Shown: piece by piece, positions 8,856 through 15,475 of the stretch
Layout: every line of letters begins with the position of its first letter
How positions within the stretch are numbered: the first letter of the stretch is position 1
NCBI GenBank assembly: GCA_049642465.1
Contig: JBAROV010000229.1
Location: 1 to 64,000 of the forward strand
DNA length: 64,000 nucleotides
From: CAWDPQ01 sp049642465
GTDB taxonomy: Bacteria > Acidobacteriota > Vicinamibacteria > Vicinamibacterales > 2-12-FULL-66-21
Direction of reading: 5' to 3'
The notes under the pieces: generated by a model
Told to the model about the DNA's origin: nothing
Seen by the model: the letters and a program-made list of their open reading frames with translations, nothing else
Database searches by the model: none
Made by a program: the position numbers and the translations under genes

Positions 8856-8981
8856 ACCGAACTGATTCACGCGATCGACTCGGGCCGATGTCGAGCGATG
8901 CATTTTTTCTCGCTGCCGCCGCACGCGCGCGCGGCCGTCTGCGGGATGTCAGAGAGCGCGCCCAAGCAAGGGGAATAGCCG

Positions 8982-9281
8982 ATGGCAGAGGCCCGCAGAA
9001 TGGGCAAATCCGAACTCTTCTCGCACTTCGCGGATCGCTTCGAAGTCAAGCGAACGCAGGCGCGGGAGTACTTCGACGAGCTGAACACGCTGGCCGAGAA
9101 GGAACTCAAACGGTCTGGCGAGTTCGTGCTGCCGGGGATGGTGAAGCTGGTCGTTCAGAAGCGCAAGGCGCGCATGGGACGCAATCCCGCGACCGGTGAA
9201 GCCATCAAGATCCCGGCCAAGACGGTCGTCAAGGCTCGGATTGCCAAACAACTGAAGGACGCGGTACTCCCGCGCAAGTAG
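8982..9281 (+). CDS. HU-family DNA-binding protein
   Basis: In this 99-residue basic protein the HU/IHF fold is seen as an N-terminal helical pair (RMGKSELFSHFADRF then REYFDELNTLAEKELKRSGEF), the strand FVLPGMVKLVVQKR and the DNA-binding arm region RMGRNPATGEAIKIPAKTVVK, ending in a basic tail. The arm matches the consensus G-R-N-P-x-T-G-E. It is probably a nucleoid-associated protein. It is monocistronic, with a recognisable promoter at 8826-8855 and a possible structured RNA or terminator region downstream. Confidence 0.9.
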   Translation: MAEARRMGKSELFSHFADRFEVKRTQAREYFDELNTLAEKELKRSGEFVLPGMVKLVVQKRKARMGRNPATGEAIKIPAKTVVKARIAKQLKDAVLPRK

Positions 9282-9304
9282 TTGCGGTTGCGCTGCGGAA
9301 CGAA

Positions 9305-9486
9305 CGGCCGACTGGCGGTTCGTGAGGTGCGCGACGGCGCAGTTCCGCATCGGCCGCTCCACCCCGCCGCGCAAGAACGCGCGGTGGGGACCCCGGCCCC
9401 TGGCGCGCCTGATTCAGGGCGCCGCGCAGTTCGCGCGGCGGGTCTCTCTGAACGGCTGCGAGCCGCCAGTGGGCCGATGGTTTTTT
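9305..9486 (+). ncRNA. Candidate structured RNA of about 180 bases
   Basis: The gap after the HU gene is bounded by two arms (9305-9322 and 9459-9476) complementary at 16 of 18 positions, and it ends in six T's (9481-9486). Inside are further hairpins, for example CCCCGCCGCG with CGCGCGGTGGGG and GGCGC with GCGCC. A long closing stem plus a terminator-like end suits a small RNA, with a size similar to 6S RNA. I cannot match it to a known family, and it could be only an elaborate 3' end of the HU transcript. Confidence 0.35.
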
Positions 9487-9528
9487 GAGCCCTTGCCGGG
9501 TCCTTGGCAGTTTGGCACCCAGGCACCC

Positions 9529-9774
9529 TCAGGCCGCTACCGATCCTCGCGCAGCCAGCAGCCGGCTTTCCACGGTTGCCGGCGCGAGTCGCATCACCTT
9601 GGACTCGAGACCCATCATCGAGTCGTCATCCAGGATGACACGGTCGTCGTCGCCGAGTTGCACTTCACAGCTGTAGCGGCGACCGCCACGAATGGTCTGC
9701 TGGACGTAATAGTGCAACGCATAGGTGCGGCCGTCGATTTCCAGGTTGTTAGTTGATACCAGTGTTCGCCCCAC
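9529..9774 (-). CDS. 81-residue protein of unknown function, last gene of the peptide/kinase operon
   Basis: The GTG start at 9774 has a strong AGGAGG about 8 bases upstream, which supports a real gene. The product begins with RTLVSTNNLEIDGRTYALHYY and contains LGDDDRVILDDDSMMGLESKV; it looks like a small beta-rich soluble protein without a signal peptide or membrane segment. I do not recognise a family. It lies 22 bases downstream of the histidine kinase on the same strand and is probably co-transcribed. The GC-rich shadow frames on the opposite strand are not credible. Confidence 0.6.
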   Translation of the reverse strand: MGRTLVSTNNLEIDGRTYALHYYVQQTIRGGRRYSCEVQLGDDDRVILDDDSMMGLESKVMRLAPATVESRLLAARGSVAA

Positions 9775-9796
9775 GTCTCACTCCTCCTCTTCCGCG

Positions 9797-11554
9797 CTAG
9801 CCGGCGGCCACGGCGACGGGCCGCGGCTGCGTACGGGGAAAATCCAGTACAAAGGTCGTGCCCTTTCCGACTTCGCTCGCGACGGTGATCTGCCCGCCCA
9901 GTTGCTCGACGATCTTCTTCGAAATCGCGAGGCCGAGCCCAAGGCCGCGCCGCTTCGTCGTCACGAAATCTTCGAAGATGGCGCCCAGCCGATCCGGCGG
10001 GATGCCGCACCCCGTGTCGTACACGCGAATCTGCACCCGGCGCTCCTGCGCCTCGGTGGCGATGACGACCAGTCCGCCAGGCGCGGTGGCCTGAATCGCG
10101 TTGATGATGAGATTGCGGTAGACACGGCCGAGCGCGAACAGATCGCCGTCGATGAACGCCGCCTCGGGCGACAGTTCCGCGCGAAGCGTGACGCCCGCCG
10201 TCTCCGAGTGCTGCTGCATCGACTCGACCACTTCGGCGACCGACCGGTTGATGTCCACGGGGAAGCGCTCGAGCGGGATCGGCCGCGCGATATTGCGCAG
10301 GTCATCCAGCACCCGCTTGACCACGACCATCTCGCGATCGACCGTCCGCTTGAAGGTCTCGCGGTACTCCACGTCGTCGAACATCTTGAGAATCAGCTTG
10401 CAGCTGTTGCCGATGTTCTGAATCGGGTGCGACAGGTCATGCACCAGTCCGGCCGCAATCCGTCCGAACATCGCCTGGCGTTCCTGCTTTCTGACGTCTT
10501 CCTGCAGTTCGACGAGGCGGTCCGCCATCGAGTTGAAGGAGTCGCCAAGCTGTCGGATCTCGTCGCGGCCGGTGATCGAGACGCGTTCGTCCATGCGCCC
10601 TTCAGCAATCGCGCGCGTCGCCTTGGTGAGCGCGAAGATGCGCGTGATGAACGAGCGCCCCCACAGCCAGCCGAGGACGACGGTGCCGAGCAGCGCAAGC
10701 GCGATGGCGGCGAGCAACTGGCGTTCGAGGACGCGGGTGATGGCAAAGGCCTCGTTGGTCGGTTGCTCGACGATCACCGTCCATTGGGGTGCTTCGACGC
10801 GTGCAGCCACCGCGAGCATTCGTCGCCCACTCGAATCGACATATTCAGCGACGTTGTCCGATTGACTCGATGTTGCCAATAACGTTGCGGTCGTTCCACG
10901 TTCCGGTTCCGAGCCAGTTAAAGGAGCGGCAATGAGTCGCTTTTTGTCAGGATTTCCATGCGCGATGAAACTGCCGTCGGCCGCGACGAGAAGAGCGTAA
11001 CCTTCCGTGCCCACGCGGATCGCGTCAACCATTCGCCACAGTTCTTCGAGCGATATCTCAGCGACTAACCATCCGGAACTTCGAGCCCCCGGTCCTAGAC
11101 GAACGGCGATCGTCGTGCTCGGGAGCGCGTCGTCATCGAGCCTGAGCGGTGCGATATAGACGCCTGATTCCGGGATGTTCGCAGGGTCGGGCAGCTCGAT
11201 CCTCGATCTTACGAGCCGGCTTGTCGCGAGAAGTCGACCCGCCGCGTCAAACAGGGAGACGTGCCGGAACTCCGGGAAGTCAAGGACATGATTCCTCAGG
11301 ATCCGTTCTTGTTGCCACGCAACAAGATGGGTGTCGAGAAGCTCTGAACCAACAGACTGGAGTACGCGTACGTTATTGTCGAAGTAGAGGCGAATTCGAT
11401 CGGAAATCTGCCCTGCAATCTGGCGGTTTCCGTCGGTCACTGAAACCTCAGTCCCCCTTTGCAGATAACTCACCGACACGAGACCGTACAAGACCAGGGG
11501 CGCCACCGCAGCGCTCGCGATCAGGAGAACGAAACGGGAAGTGATGCGCGTCAT
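9797..11554 (-). CDS. Membrane sensor histidine kinase with extracytoplasmic Cache-like domain
   Basis: This 585-residue protein has membrane segments at about 8-28 and 280-300 that flank a roughly 250-residue extracytoplasmic domain resembling dCache (FDAAGRLLATSR, YIAPLRLDDD, GTEGYALLVAADGSFIAHG). A HAMP linker (about 300-355), a dimerisation box with His372 in VHDLSHPIQNIG, and an HATPase domain follow; the latter has an N box NLIINAIQAT, G1 DTGCGIP and G2 GLGLGLAISKKIV. There is no receiver domain, so it needs a separate partner. The nearest is the NtrC-type regulator at 15475-16860. It overlaps the peptide-binding lipoprotein gene by 4 bases, which suggests sensing of a ligand delivered by that protein. 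Confidence 0.88.
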   Translation of the reverse strand: MTRITSRFVLLIASAAVAPLVLYGLVSVSYLQRGTEVSVTDGNRQIAGQISDRIRLYFDNNVRVLQSVGSELLDTHLVAWQQERILRNHVLDFPEFRHVSLFDAAGRLLATSRLVRSRIELPDPANIPESGVYIAPLRLDDDALPSTTIAVRLGPGARSSGWLVAEISLEELWRMVDAIRVGTEGYALLVAADGSFIAHGNPDKKRLIAAPLTGSEPERGTTATLLATSSQSDNVAEYVDSSGRRMLAVAARVEAPQWTVIVEQPTNEAFAITRVLERQLLAAIALALLGTVVLGWLWGRSFITRIFALTKATRAIAEGRMDERVSITGRDEIRQLGDSFNSMADRLVELQEDVRKQERQAMFGRIAAGLVHDLSHPIQNIGNSCKLILKMFDDVEYRETFKRTVDREMVVVKRVLDDLRNIARPIPLERFPVDINRSVAEVVESMQQHSETAGVTLRAELSPEAAFIDGDLFALGRVYRNLIINAIQATAPGGLVVIATEAQERRVQIRVYDTGCGIPPDRLGAIFEDFVTTKRRGLGLGLAISKKIVEQLGGQITVASEVGKGTTFVLDFPRTQPRPVAVAAG

Positions 11555-13056
11555 TTTCTGGCGCTGACGTCTGGCAAAACACGAGGTTTCAATTGCCAGA
11601 TGGTCCCGAGAATGTCTCGTCCTTTTTCCTCAAGCGGCACTGCAAACGAGTCATCCACTGCACGCGCGGTCTCGGGTCTCACCAGGAAGGCCGCCGGCGG
11701 ATCCTCGTACAGCACGCGCTGCAGATCTGCTACGGCGATTCGTGTTTCATCGTCGGATTGCGCGCCGCGCAATCGATCAAGGGCTGGGTCAGCCGCTGTG
11801 TAGCCGAGACGCGCGATCCCTGTGACCTTCGGCGGAGCTGAACGCCAGAACCAATAGACCCAATCCAGCGAACGGCCGCTCACCATTTGCACCAGAAGCG
11901 CCTCGAAGTCGCCGGAGGCGTGGCGCTCTCCGATTTCTCTCAGGGTCATTGGCACCATCTCGACATCGATGCCAATCTCGAAAAGCTGCTTCTGAACCAC
12001 CAGAGCGATTCGTTCGAACATCGCATCCTCGGCCCAGAACAGACATTTGAACTTAAACCGGCGCGGCATCTGTCCGGTTGCACCCGATTTCACAGGCAGT
12101 CCGGCTGCATCGAGCCGAATCCGCGCCGCTTCGGGATTATACGAATACGTACGTGATGCCGAGTTGTACGCCCAGTGATACGGCCAGATTGGACCATCCG
12201 CCGGTTGCCCACGATTGTTCAAAGCCTTCGCAACGATCTCCGAGCGGTCGATCGCTTCGTTAATTGCCTGACGAACGGAGCGGCGGCCGAGAACAGGGTG
12301 TTGGGTGTTGAAGACGATTGGGATGTAATACGGCCGCGGAAACGAAAACGTCTGGATTCGCGACCCTGCCTCAACAAATCCGACGGCGTCGCGATTCACC
12401 TCGTAAAGAAATGACACGTCGCCCCTCATCATTGCGGCCCACGACGCTCGTGGAGTTTCGTATGTCCGGACGACTACCCGCGAAATCGCCGGCGGCCCCA
12501 AGTGGTACTGAGGAAATGGTTCGAGGACAACCTCGGGCGTTCTGCTGCGCAGCACGAACGGACCCGTTGCGACGGCTTGATTTTTCCCGATTTTGACTGT
12601 CGCCTTGCTTAGTTCGCCGAGCAAAAAGGCGTCCGGTTCGTGCAGACGGAGCACGATGACATCGGGGCCCTCGACGTCGATTGCTTTGACACGGTCGTAA
12701 CCGGGTTCCTTGAGCAACTCGCGGAGCTGACCCACGACGATGTCCGCTGTGAGTGGAGTTCCGTCGTGGAAGACGACGCCACTTCGCAGCTGCAGCTTGA
12801 TTGTCCGCGCGCCATCTTCCACGGACCATCGGACGGCTAGCCTGGGCAGCGCCCGTCCATTCCAGCCAATGGCGACGAGCGGTTCAGAGGATAAAGTGTC
12901 GATGAAATTCTGAAGCGCCCCGGCAAGGGCGGTACCGCCAAAGCCGAACCCGACTGTAAGAGTGGTGTTTGCGCGTGTTTCTGTTGAGTGCCCGCTGCAC
13001 GCAGGGCCGAGAACCGCGACGACAGTCAGGCAGGCCACCGCAAGGCAGAATTTCAC
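11551..13056 (-). CDS. Family-5 extracellular solute-binding lipoprotein (peptide-binding type)
   Basis: The product has about 501 residues. From the GTG at 13056 there is a 19-residue signal ending in VLGPAC, a lipobox that places the lipidated Cys at position 20; an open frame reaches a TTG at 13110. The SBP_bac_5 fold is clear: LTVGFGFGG, LRSGVVFHDGTPLTADIVVGQL, VVFNTQHPVLGRRSVRQAINEAIDRSEIV and YSYNPEAARIRLDAAGLP. Such proteins usually bind oligopeptides and feed an ABC importer, but no permease or ATPase gene is near. Its 4-base overlap with the kinase gene and position after three tiny peptide genes suggest a ligand-presenting or sensing role (inference). Confidence 0.87.
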   Translation of the reverse strand: MKFCLAVACLTVVAVLGPACSGHSTETRANTTLTVGFGFGGTALAGALQNFIDTLSSEPLVAIGWNGRALPRLAVRWSVEDGARTIKLQLRSGVVFHDGTPLTADIVVGQLRELLKEPGYDRVKAIDVEGPDVIVLRLHEPDAFLLGELSKATVKIGKNQAVATGPFVLRSRTPEVVLEPFPQYHLGPPAISRVVVRTYETPRASWAAMMRGDVSFLYEVNRDAVGFVEAGSRIQTFSFPRPYYIPIVFNTQHPVLGRRSVRQAINEAIDRSEIVAKALNNRGQPADGPIWPYHWAYNSASRTYSYNPEAARIRLDAAGLPVKSGATGQMPRRFKFKCLFWAEDAMFERIALVVQKQLFEIGIDVEMVPMTLREIGERHASGDFEALLVQMVSGRSLDWVYWFWRSAPPKVTGIARLGYTAADPALDRLRGAQSDDETRIAVADLQRVLYEDPPAAFLVRPETARAVDDSFAVPLEEKGRDILGTIWQLKPRVLPDVSARK

Positions 13057-13162
13057 CCTCAGAGCGAAGGCCTCCACCTTGTTCCCGAACTGACTCTCCA
13101 ACGGCTCCAACGGCTCCCGGCCTCGTTTAACGGGCCAGCCGAAGGTGAGCCCTAAGGCGCGC

Positions 13163-13258
13163 CTACGACTTGGCTACTTCTGGCGGAACGTCCACGACGT
13201 ACGGGCAAACCGACATGACCTTTTTCGGTCCGCCCTTTTTGACTACTACTATCTTCAT
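13163..13258 (-). CDS. Putative RiPP precursor peptide 2 (31 residues)
   Basis: This ATG-to-TAG frame encodes a leader MKIVVVKKGGPKKV followed by MSVCPYVVDVPPE and the tail VAKS. The 13-residue core is identical to that of the neighbouring peptide at 13311-13412, yet 6 of the 13 codons differ synonymously (one is an AGC/TCG serine switch). That is the signature of selection on protein sequence rather than recent duplication. An AGGGGA site lies about 10 bases before the start. The gene follows the radical SAM gene on the same strand. The single Cys and the aromatic, Asp and Glu residues of the core are candidate modification sites; no precursor family was recognised. Confidence 0.72.
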   Translation of the reverse strand: MKIVVVKKGGPKKVMSVCPYVVDVPPEVAKS

Positions 13259-13310
13259 ATCGGCAAATCCCCTATGAAACTGAACGGTTTACGGCCCACC
13301 ATCCGTCCCG

Positions 13311-13412
13311 TTACTCCTTTTTCGAGGCTTCGGGCGGAACGTCGACCACGTAGGGGCATACGCTCATCGTCTTTACCTTGGTGTTCCCCTTCTTGATGAC
13401 CTGAACTTTCAT
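13311..13412 (-). CDS. Putative RiPP precursor peptide 1 (33 residues)
   Basis: The gene has ATG and TAA, with AGAGGAG about 7 bases upstream. The leader MKVQVIKKGNTKVKT resembles that of peptide 2 (both MK-[VI]-x-V-[IV]-KKG), then the identical core MSVCPYVVDVPPE and a charged tail ASKKE. Short size, basic leader, conserved Cys-containing C-terminal core and position beside a radical SAM/SPASM enzyme are the usual features of a RiPP substrate. It is 52 bases upstream of peptide 2 and 41 bases downstream of peptide 3. No signal peptide is present, so export, if any, would need a transporter not visible here. Confidence 0.75.
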   Translation of the reverse strand: MKVQVIKKGNTKVKTMSVCPYVVDVPPEASKKE

Positions 13413-13453
13413 GACGCTCTCCTCTGAGTGACTAAATAGTGCGTGATCGGGCG

Positions 13454-13531
13454 CTACCGCAGGTGTTCGACCATCACATCAACGAGCCACGGCTTCAGCG
13501 TGCCTCGCTTCTTGTCGGCCGGCTTCTTCAT
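13454..13531 (-). CDS. Putative short peptide 3 (25 residues) of the radical SAM locus
   Basis: The gene has ATG and TAG, preceded by an excellent Shine-Dalgarno sequence (AAGGAGGA, 5 bases from the ATG). The peptide starts MKKPADKKRGTLK and ends PWLVDVMVEHLR. It differs from peptides 1 and 2 overall but shares the motif P-[W/Y]-x-V-D-V (PWLVDV against PYVVDV) at a similar distance from a Lys-rich leader. It has no Cys, so if it is a substrate of the same enzyme the modification would centre on the aromatic/Asp motif rather than on Cys. It is the first small gene after the radical SAM gene, behind two GC-rich hairpins. It could also be a leader or regulatory peptide. Confidence 0.6.
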   Translation of the reverse strand: MKKPADKKRGTLKPWLVDVMVEHLR

Positions 13532-13550
13532 TGCTCCTCCTTTTGGGCCC

Positions 13551-13565
13551 GGGGGCTTTGCCCCC
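13551..13565. other. GC hairpin between radical SAM gene and peptide genes
   Basis: GGGGGC-TTT-GCCCCC is a perfect 6-bp stem, 20 bases before the start of peptide 3. With the second hairpin at 13582-13598 it could stabilise or attenuate the downstream peptide mRNA. Confidence 0.5.
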
Positions 13566-13581
13566 TCCGGAACCCTCCATC

Positions 13582-13598
13582 GCGCGCCCAGGGCGCGC
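13582..13598. other. GC hairpin at the radical SAM stop codon
   Basis: GCGCGCCC-A-GGGCGCGC is a perfect inverted repeat that touches the stop codon of the radical SAM gene. There is no U tract on the minus strand, so it is an attenuator or RNA-processing barrier rather than a full terminator. Confidence 0.5.
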
Positions 13599-15106
13599 TA
13601 GTTGACCGTCGCATGTGCCGAGGCGGCGGCTTGACGCGCCAGCGTGACGAGTCCCGCTTCGAAACTCGTCTTGTGGCAGTTCGGCGCATTCAGATCGCCC
13701 AGTTCGGTGTGGGCGGCAACGCTGCAGCCGCCGGCACAAACCGGGATGAACGCGCAGTCATTGCACTGCTTCCAGGCGGCCAGCGCATCGAACCGGGCGG
13801 CTGCCGTCTGTTGCCAGGACTCCTGACGACCGTCGATGTGTCCGGTAGACATCTTCGGGTCCCCCGTGAACCCCGGGCAGGCGTAAATCGCGCCGTCGGG
13901 GCCGATGGTGTGCGCGTGCTTCCGATGTATTTCGCACGGGCCCATGTGGACCCCATCGACGGTGGCAAACCCCCGTTTAATCGTCTCCTCGCGCAGAAAC
14001 GACATCTTTTCGTCGATGAAGTTGCAGTTGTCGCAGATGCTGGTGCCGCCGCCTGCCGACGTCATGCAGGTTCCATTCAGCGGCTTGGTTTCGCTGCCGA
14101 CGGCGGTGAGGGCGATGAACTTGTTACCAGCGCTCTGAGTCACCGCGTCGGTCACGCGAAGAGCGGATCGGGGCGTGGGGGTCCCCGCGAGCGGCGAGCT
14201 TGGCGGGTTGCAGGCGTCTCCGCCAGTTGAAAGATGCGTGCGAATCACCGGCTTGAACGCGACGCGCGTCAGCTTGTCGGCGAACTCCTGCTCGCGCAGA
14301 AAGTCAAGCAGCGCGGGATAGGTATCGACCGACTCCTCATCGAAGTTTCCGCCGATCGAGATGCGGCACTTGCCAGCAACGCGGCGAATGTTGTTGACGA
14401 TCTTGTCGAAGGTGCCCTGACCACCGCGCAGCGGCCGCATCTTGTTGTGCATGTCGCGGTCGCCATCGAGCGTGATCTTCACACCGTTCAAACCATACGG
14501 CGCCATCCGATCCACGACGTCCGGGGTGAGCAGCAGCCCATTCGTGATGATGTTGACCAGCATCCGGACGCCGCGCGCATCACACGACTTCCAGAGCCGT
14601 TCGGCGAGGAAGTACATGACCGGCAGGTTGAGCAGCGGTTCGCCGCCGAAGAACGTCAGCGCAAAGCTCTCGGGACGGAGCGTATCCAGCCGCTCTTCCG
14701 CCCAGCGCGCCACGCGCTCCGCGGTTTCGAGCGACATCTTGGCGGCGTGCTTGTTGTAGTCGCCGTGATCCCCCTGAAAACAGTATCCGCACGCGAAATT
14801 GCACTGCAGCGTCGTCAGCACGGTCAGGCGGAGCTGGTCCTGGTTCTCGTGCACGCGGTGGAAGAAGTCGCGCACGTTCTGCCGGTCAGCGTCGCGGCTT
14901 TCGACGATGAAGCCATTTTCTGAGAGCGCGTTCAGGGCATCGCGCTGATCGTCGGTGAGGGTGCTGGGGAGCCTCCCCGCCTTGAGTCCATCGAGCAGGT
15001 CCGCAACGTCGTGGGACACAATCAGCTGCGCATCCGTGAAGGTGTTCATCAGGAACACCTCGCCGCCCTCGAGCGGGACGCGCACGTTGAACATCGAGGG
15101 CTGCAT
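13598..15106 (-). CDS. Radical SAM/SPASM peptide maturase
   Basis: In this 502-residue protein the radical SAM cluster motif is C102-x3-C106-x2-C109 in TLQCNFACGYCF, followed by FFGGEPLL and a TIM-barrel half (ITNGLLL, VKITLDGDRDMHN). The C-terminal third is Cys rich: CEIHRKHAHTIGPDGAIYAC, then C448-x2-C451-x5-C457-x3-C461, a SPASM/twitch layout for auxiliary iron-sulfur clusters. The first 90 residues form a distinct N-terminal domain, possibly substrate binding. SPASM enzymes install cross-links in ribosomal peptides or mature sulfatases; no sulfatase is nearby, while three tiny genes follow. The start at 15106 has AGGAG upstream, and a sigma54-like promoter lies about 90 bases before it. 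Confidence 0.88.
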   Translation of the reverse strand: MQPSMFNVRVPLEGGEVFLMNTFTDAQLIVSHDVADLLDGLKAGRLPSTLTDDQRDALNALSENGFIVESRDADRQNVRDFFHRVHENQDQLRLTVLTTLQCNFACGYCFQGDHGDYNKHAAKMSLETAERVARWAEERLDTLRPESFALTFFGGEPLLNLPVMYFLAERLWKSCDARGVRMLVNIITNGLLLTPDVVDRMAPYGLNGVKITLDGDRDMHNKMRPLRGGQGTFDKIVNNIRRVAGKCRISIGGNFDEESVDTYPALLDFLREQEFADKLTRVAFKPVIRTHLSTGGDACNPPSSPLAGTPTPRSALRVTDAVTQSAGNKFIALTAVGSETKPLNGTCMTSAGGGTSICDNCNFIDEKMSFLREETIKRGFATVDGVHMGPCEIHRKHAHTIGPDGAIYACPGFTGDPKMSTGHIDGRQESWQQTAAARFDALAAWKQCNDCAFIPVCAGGCSVAAHTELGDLNAPNCHKTSFEAGLVTLARQAAASAHATVN

Positions 15107-15196
15107 GCGAGCTCCTTTACCGGCCTGTCGAACTGAAAAAGCAGGGAATGCGCTTGAATGCCGCGGCGTTCATGACCCGGGCTGCGGCAGCGAAAG

Positions 15197-15212
15197 TGCA
15201 ACCGATATTCCG
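15197..15212 (-). promoter_or_regulatory. Sigma54-like -24/-12 promoter for the radical SAM/peptide operon
   Basis: The minus strand reads CGGAATATCGGTTGCA. It has GG and GC separated by exactly 10 bases, and TTGCA at -12 is consensus; the -24 element is imperfect (8 of 12 defined positions). The neighbouring gene encodes a sigma54-dependent activator, which raises its credibility. Confidence 0.4.
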
Positions 15213-15367
15213 AAGGAAACAAAACTGTCCAAAGAGTCGCATCAGGACCTAATCGGAGCACTGCACCCCACAAATACAGAATTGTCCACCTGACTCTTTA
15301 GATCCGGCAAACCGAAGATGGGTGGGCGGAAAACGCACAAAATGGCGCTCACATGAGCTAGAAACGG

Positions 15368-15392
15368 CCAATGGGTTGGCTGCACAGGCCAA
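15368..15392. promoter_or_regulatory. Possible enhancer (activator-binding) half-sites
   Basis: GCCAA-4-TTGGC-7-GCCAA gives alternating inverted half-sites, about 160 bases upstream of the sigma54-like promoter. That is a usual distance for NtrC-type activator sites. Confidence 0.35.
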
Positions 15393-15409
15393 CAAATTAG
15401 CCGGATGAA

Positions 15410-15475
15410 AAAAAGGGGACAGTCCCCCTTTTGCGGAGGTGTTCGGTTCCGCAAAAGGGGGACTGTCCCCTTTTT
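15410..15475. terminator. Large perfect inverted repeat, probable bidirectional terminator or REP-like element
   Basis: Two perfectly complementary 28-base arms (15410-15437 and 15448-15475) are separated by a 10-base loop. The outer ends are A7 on the left and T5 on the right, so on each strand the hairpin is followed by a U tract. Each arm itself contains the near-palindrome GGGGACAGTCCCC. It abuts the stop codon of the NtrC-type gene and would separate that gene from the radical SAM operon. The sequence looks like a dispersed REP-type element. Confidence 0.65.

Larger units (their letters stand above)
15107..15474. other. Regulatory intergenic region upstream of the radical SAM gene
   Basis: This is a 368-base gap without a credible gene on either strand. 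It holds a sigma54-like promoter (15197-15212), TTGGC/GCCAA half-sites (15368-15392) and a 28-bp-arm inverted repeat (15410-15475). It is less GC-rich than the flanking genes. Confidence 0.6.

Noticed and set aside
8772..8900. preQ1 riboswitch upstream of queF
   Set aside because: No aptamer-like stem with the A-rich tail pseudoknot could be built, and the -10 box six bases from the ATG leaves no room for a leader.
9281..9528. tRNA gene in the GC-rich gap after the HU gene
   Set aside because: No T-loop GGTTCGA-type block with matching acceptor arms was found; the region folds as larger hairpins instead.
9725..10882. Plus-strand open frame opposite the histidine kinase gene
   Set aside because: Kinase motifs on the minus strand are complete; the plus-strand product is rich in Arg/Asp/His and family-free.
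13441..13600. CRISPR array or long repeat among the small genes
   Set aside because: The similarity between peptides 1 and 2 is at protein level with many synonymous changes, and there are no regularly spaced identical repeats.
15107..15300. A fourth precursor peptide upstream of the radical SAM gene
   Set aside because: No ATG on the minus strand in this gap is preceded by a ribosome site or encodes the shared motif.
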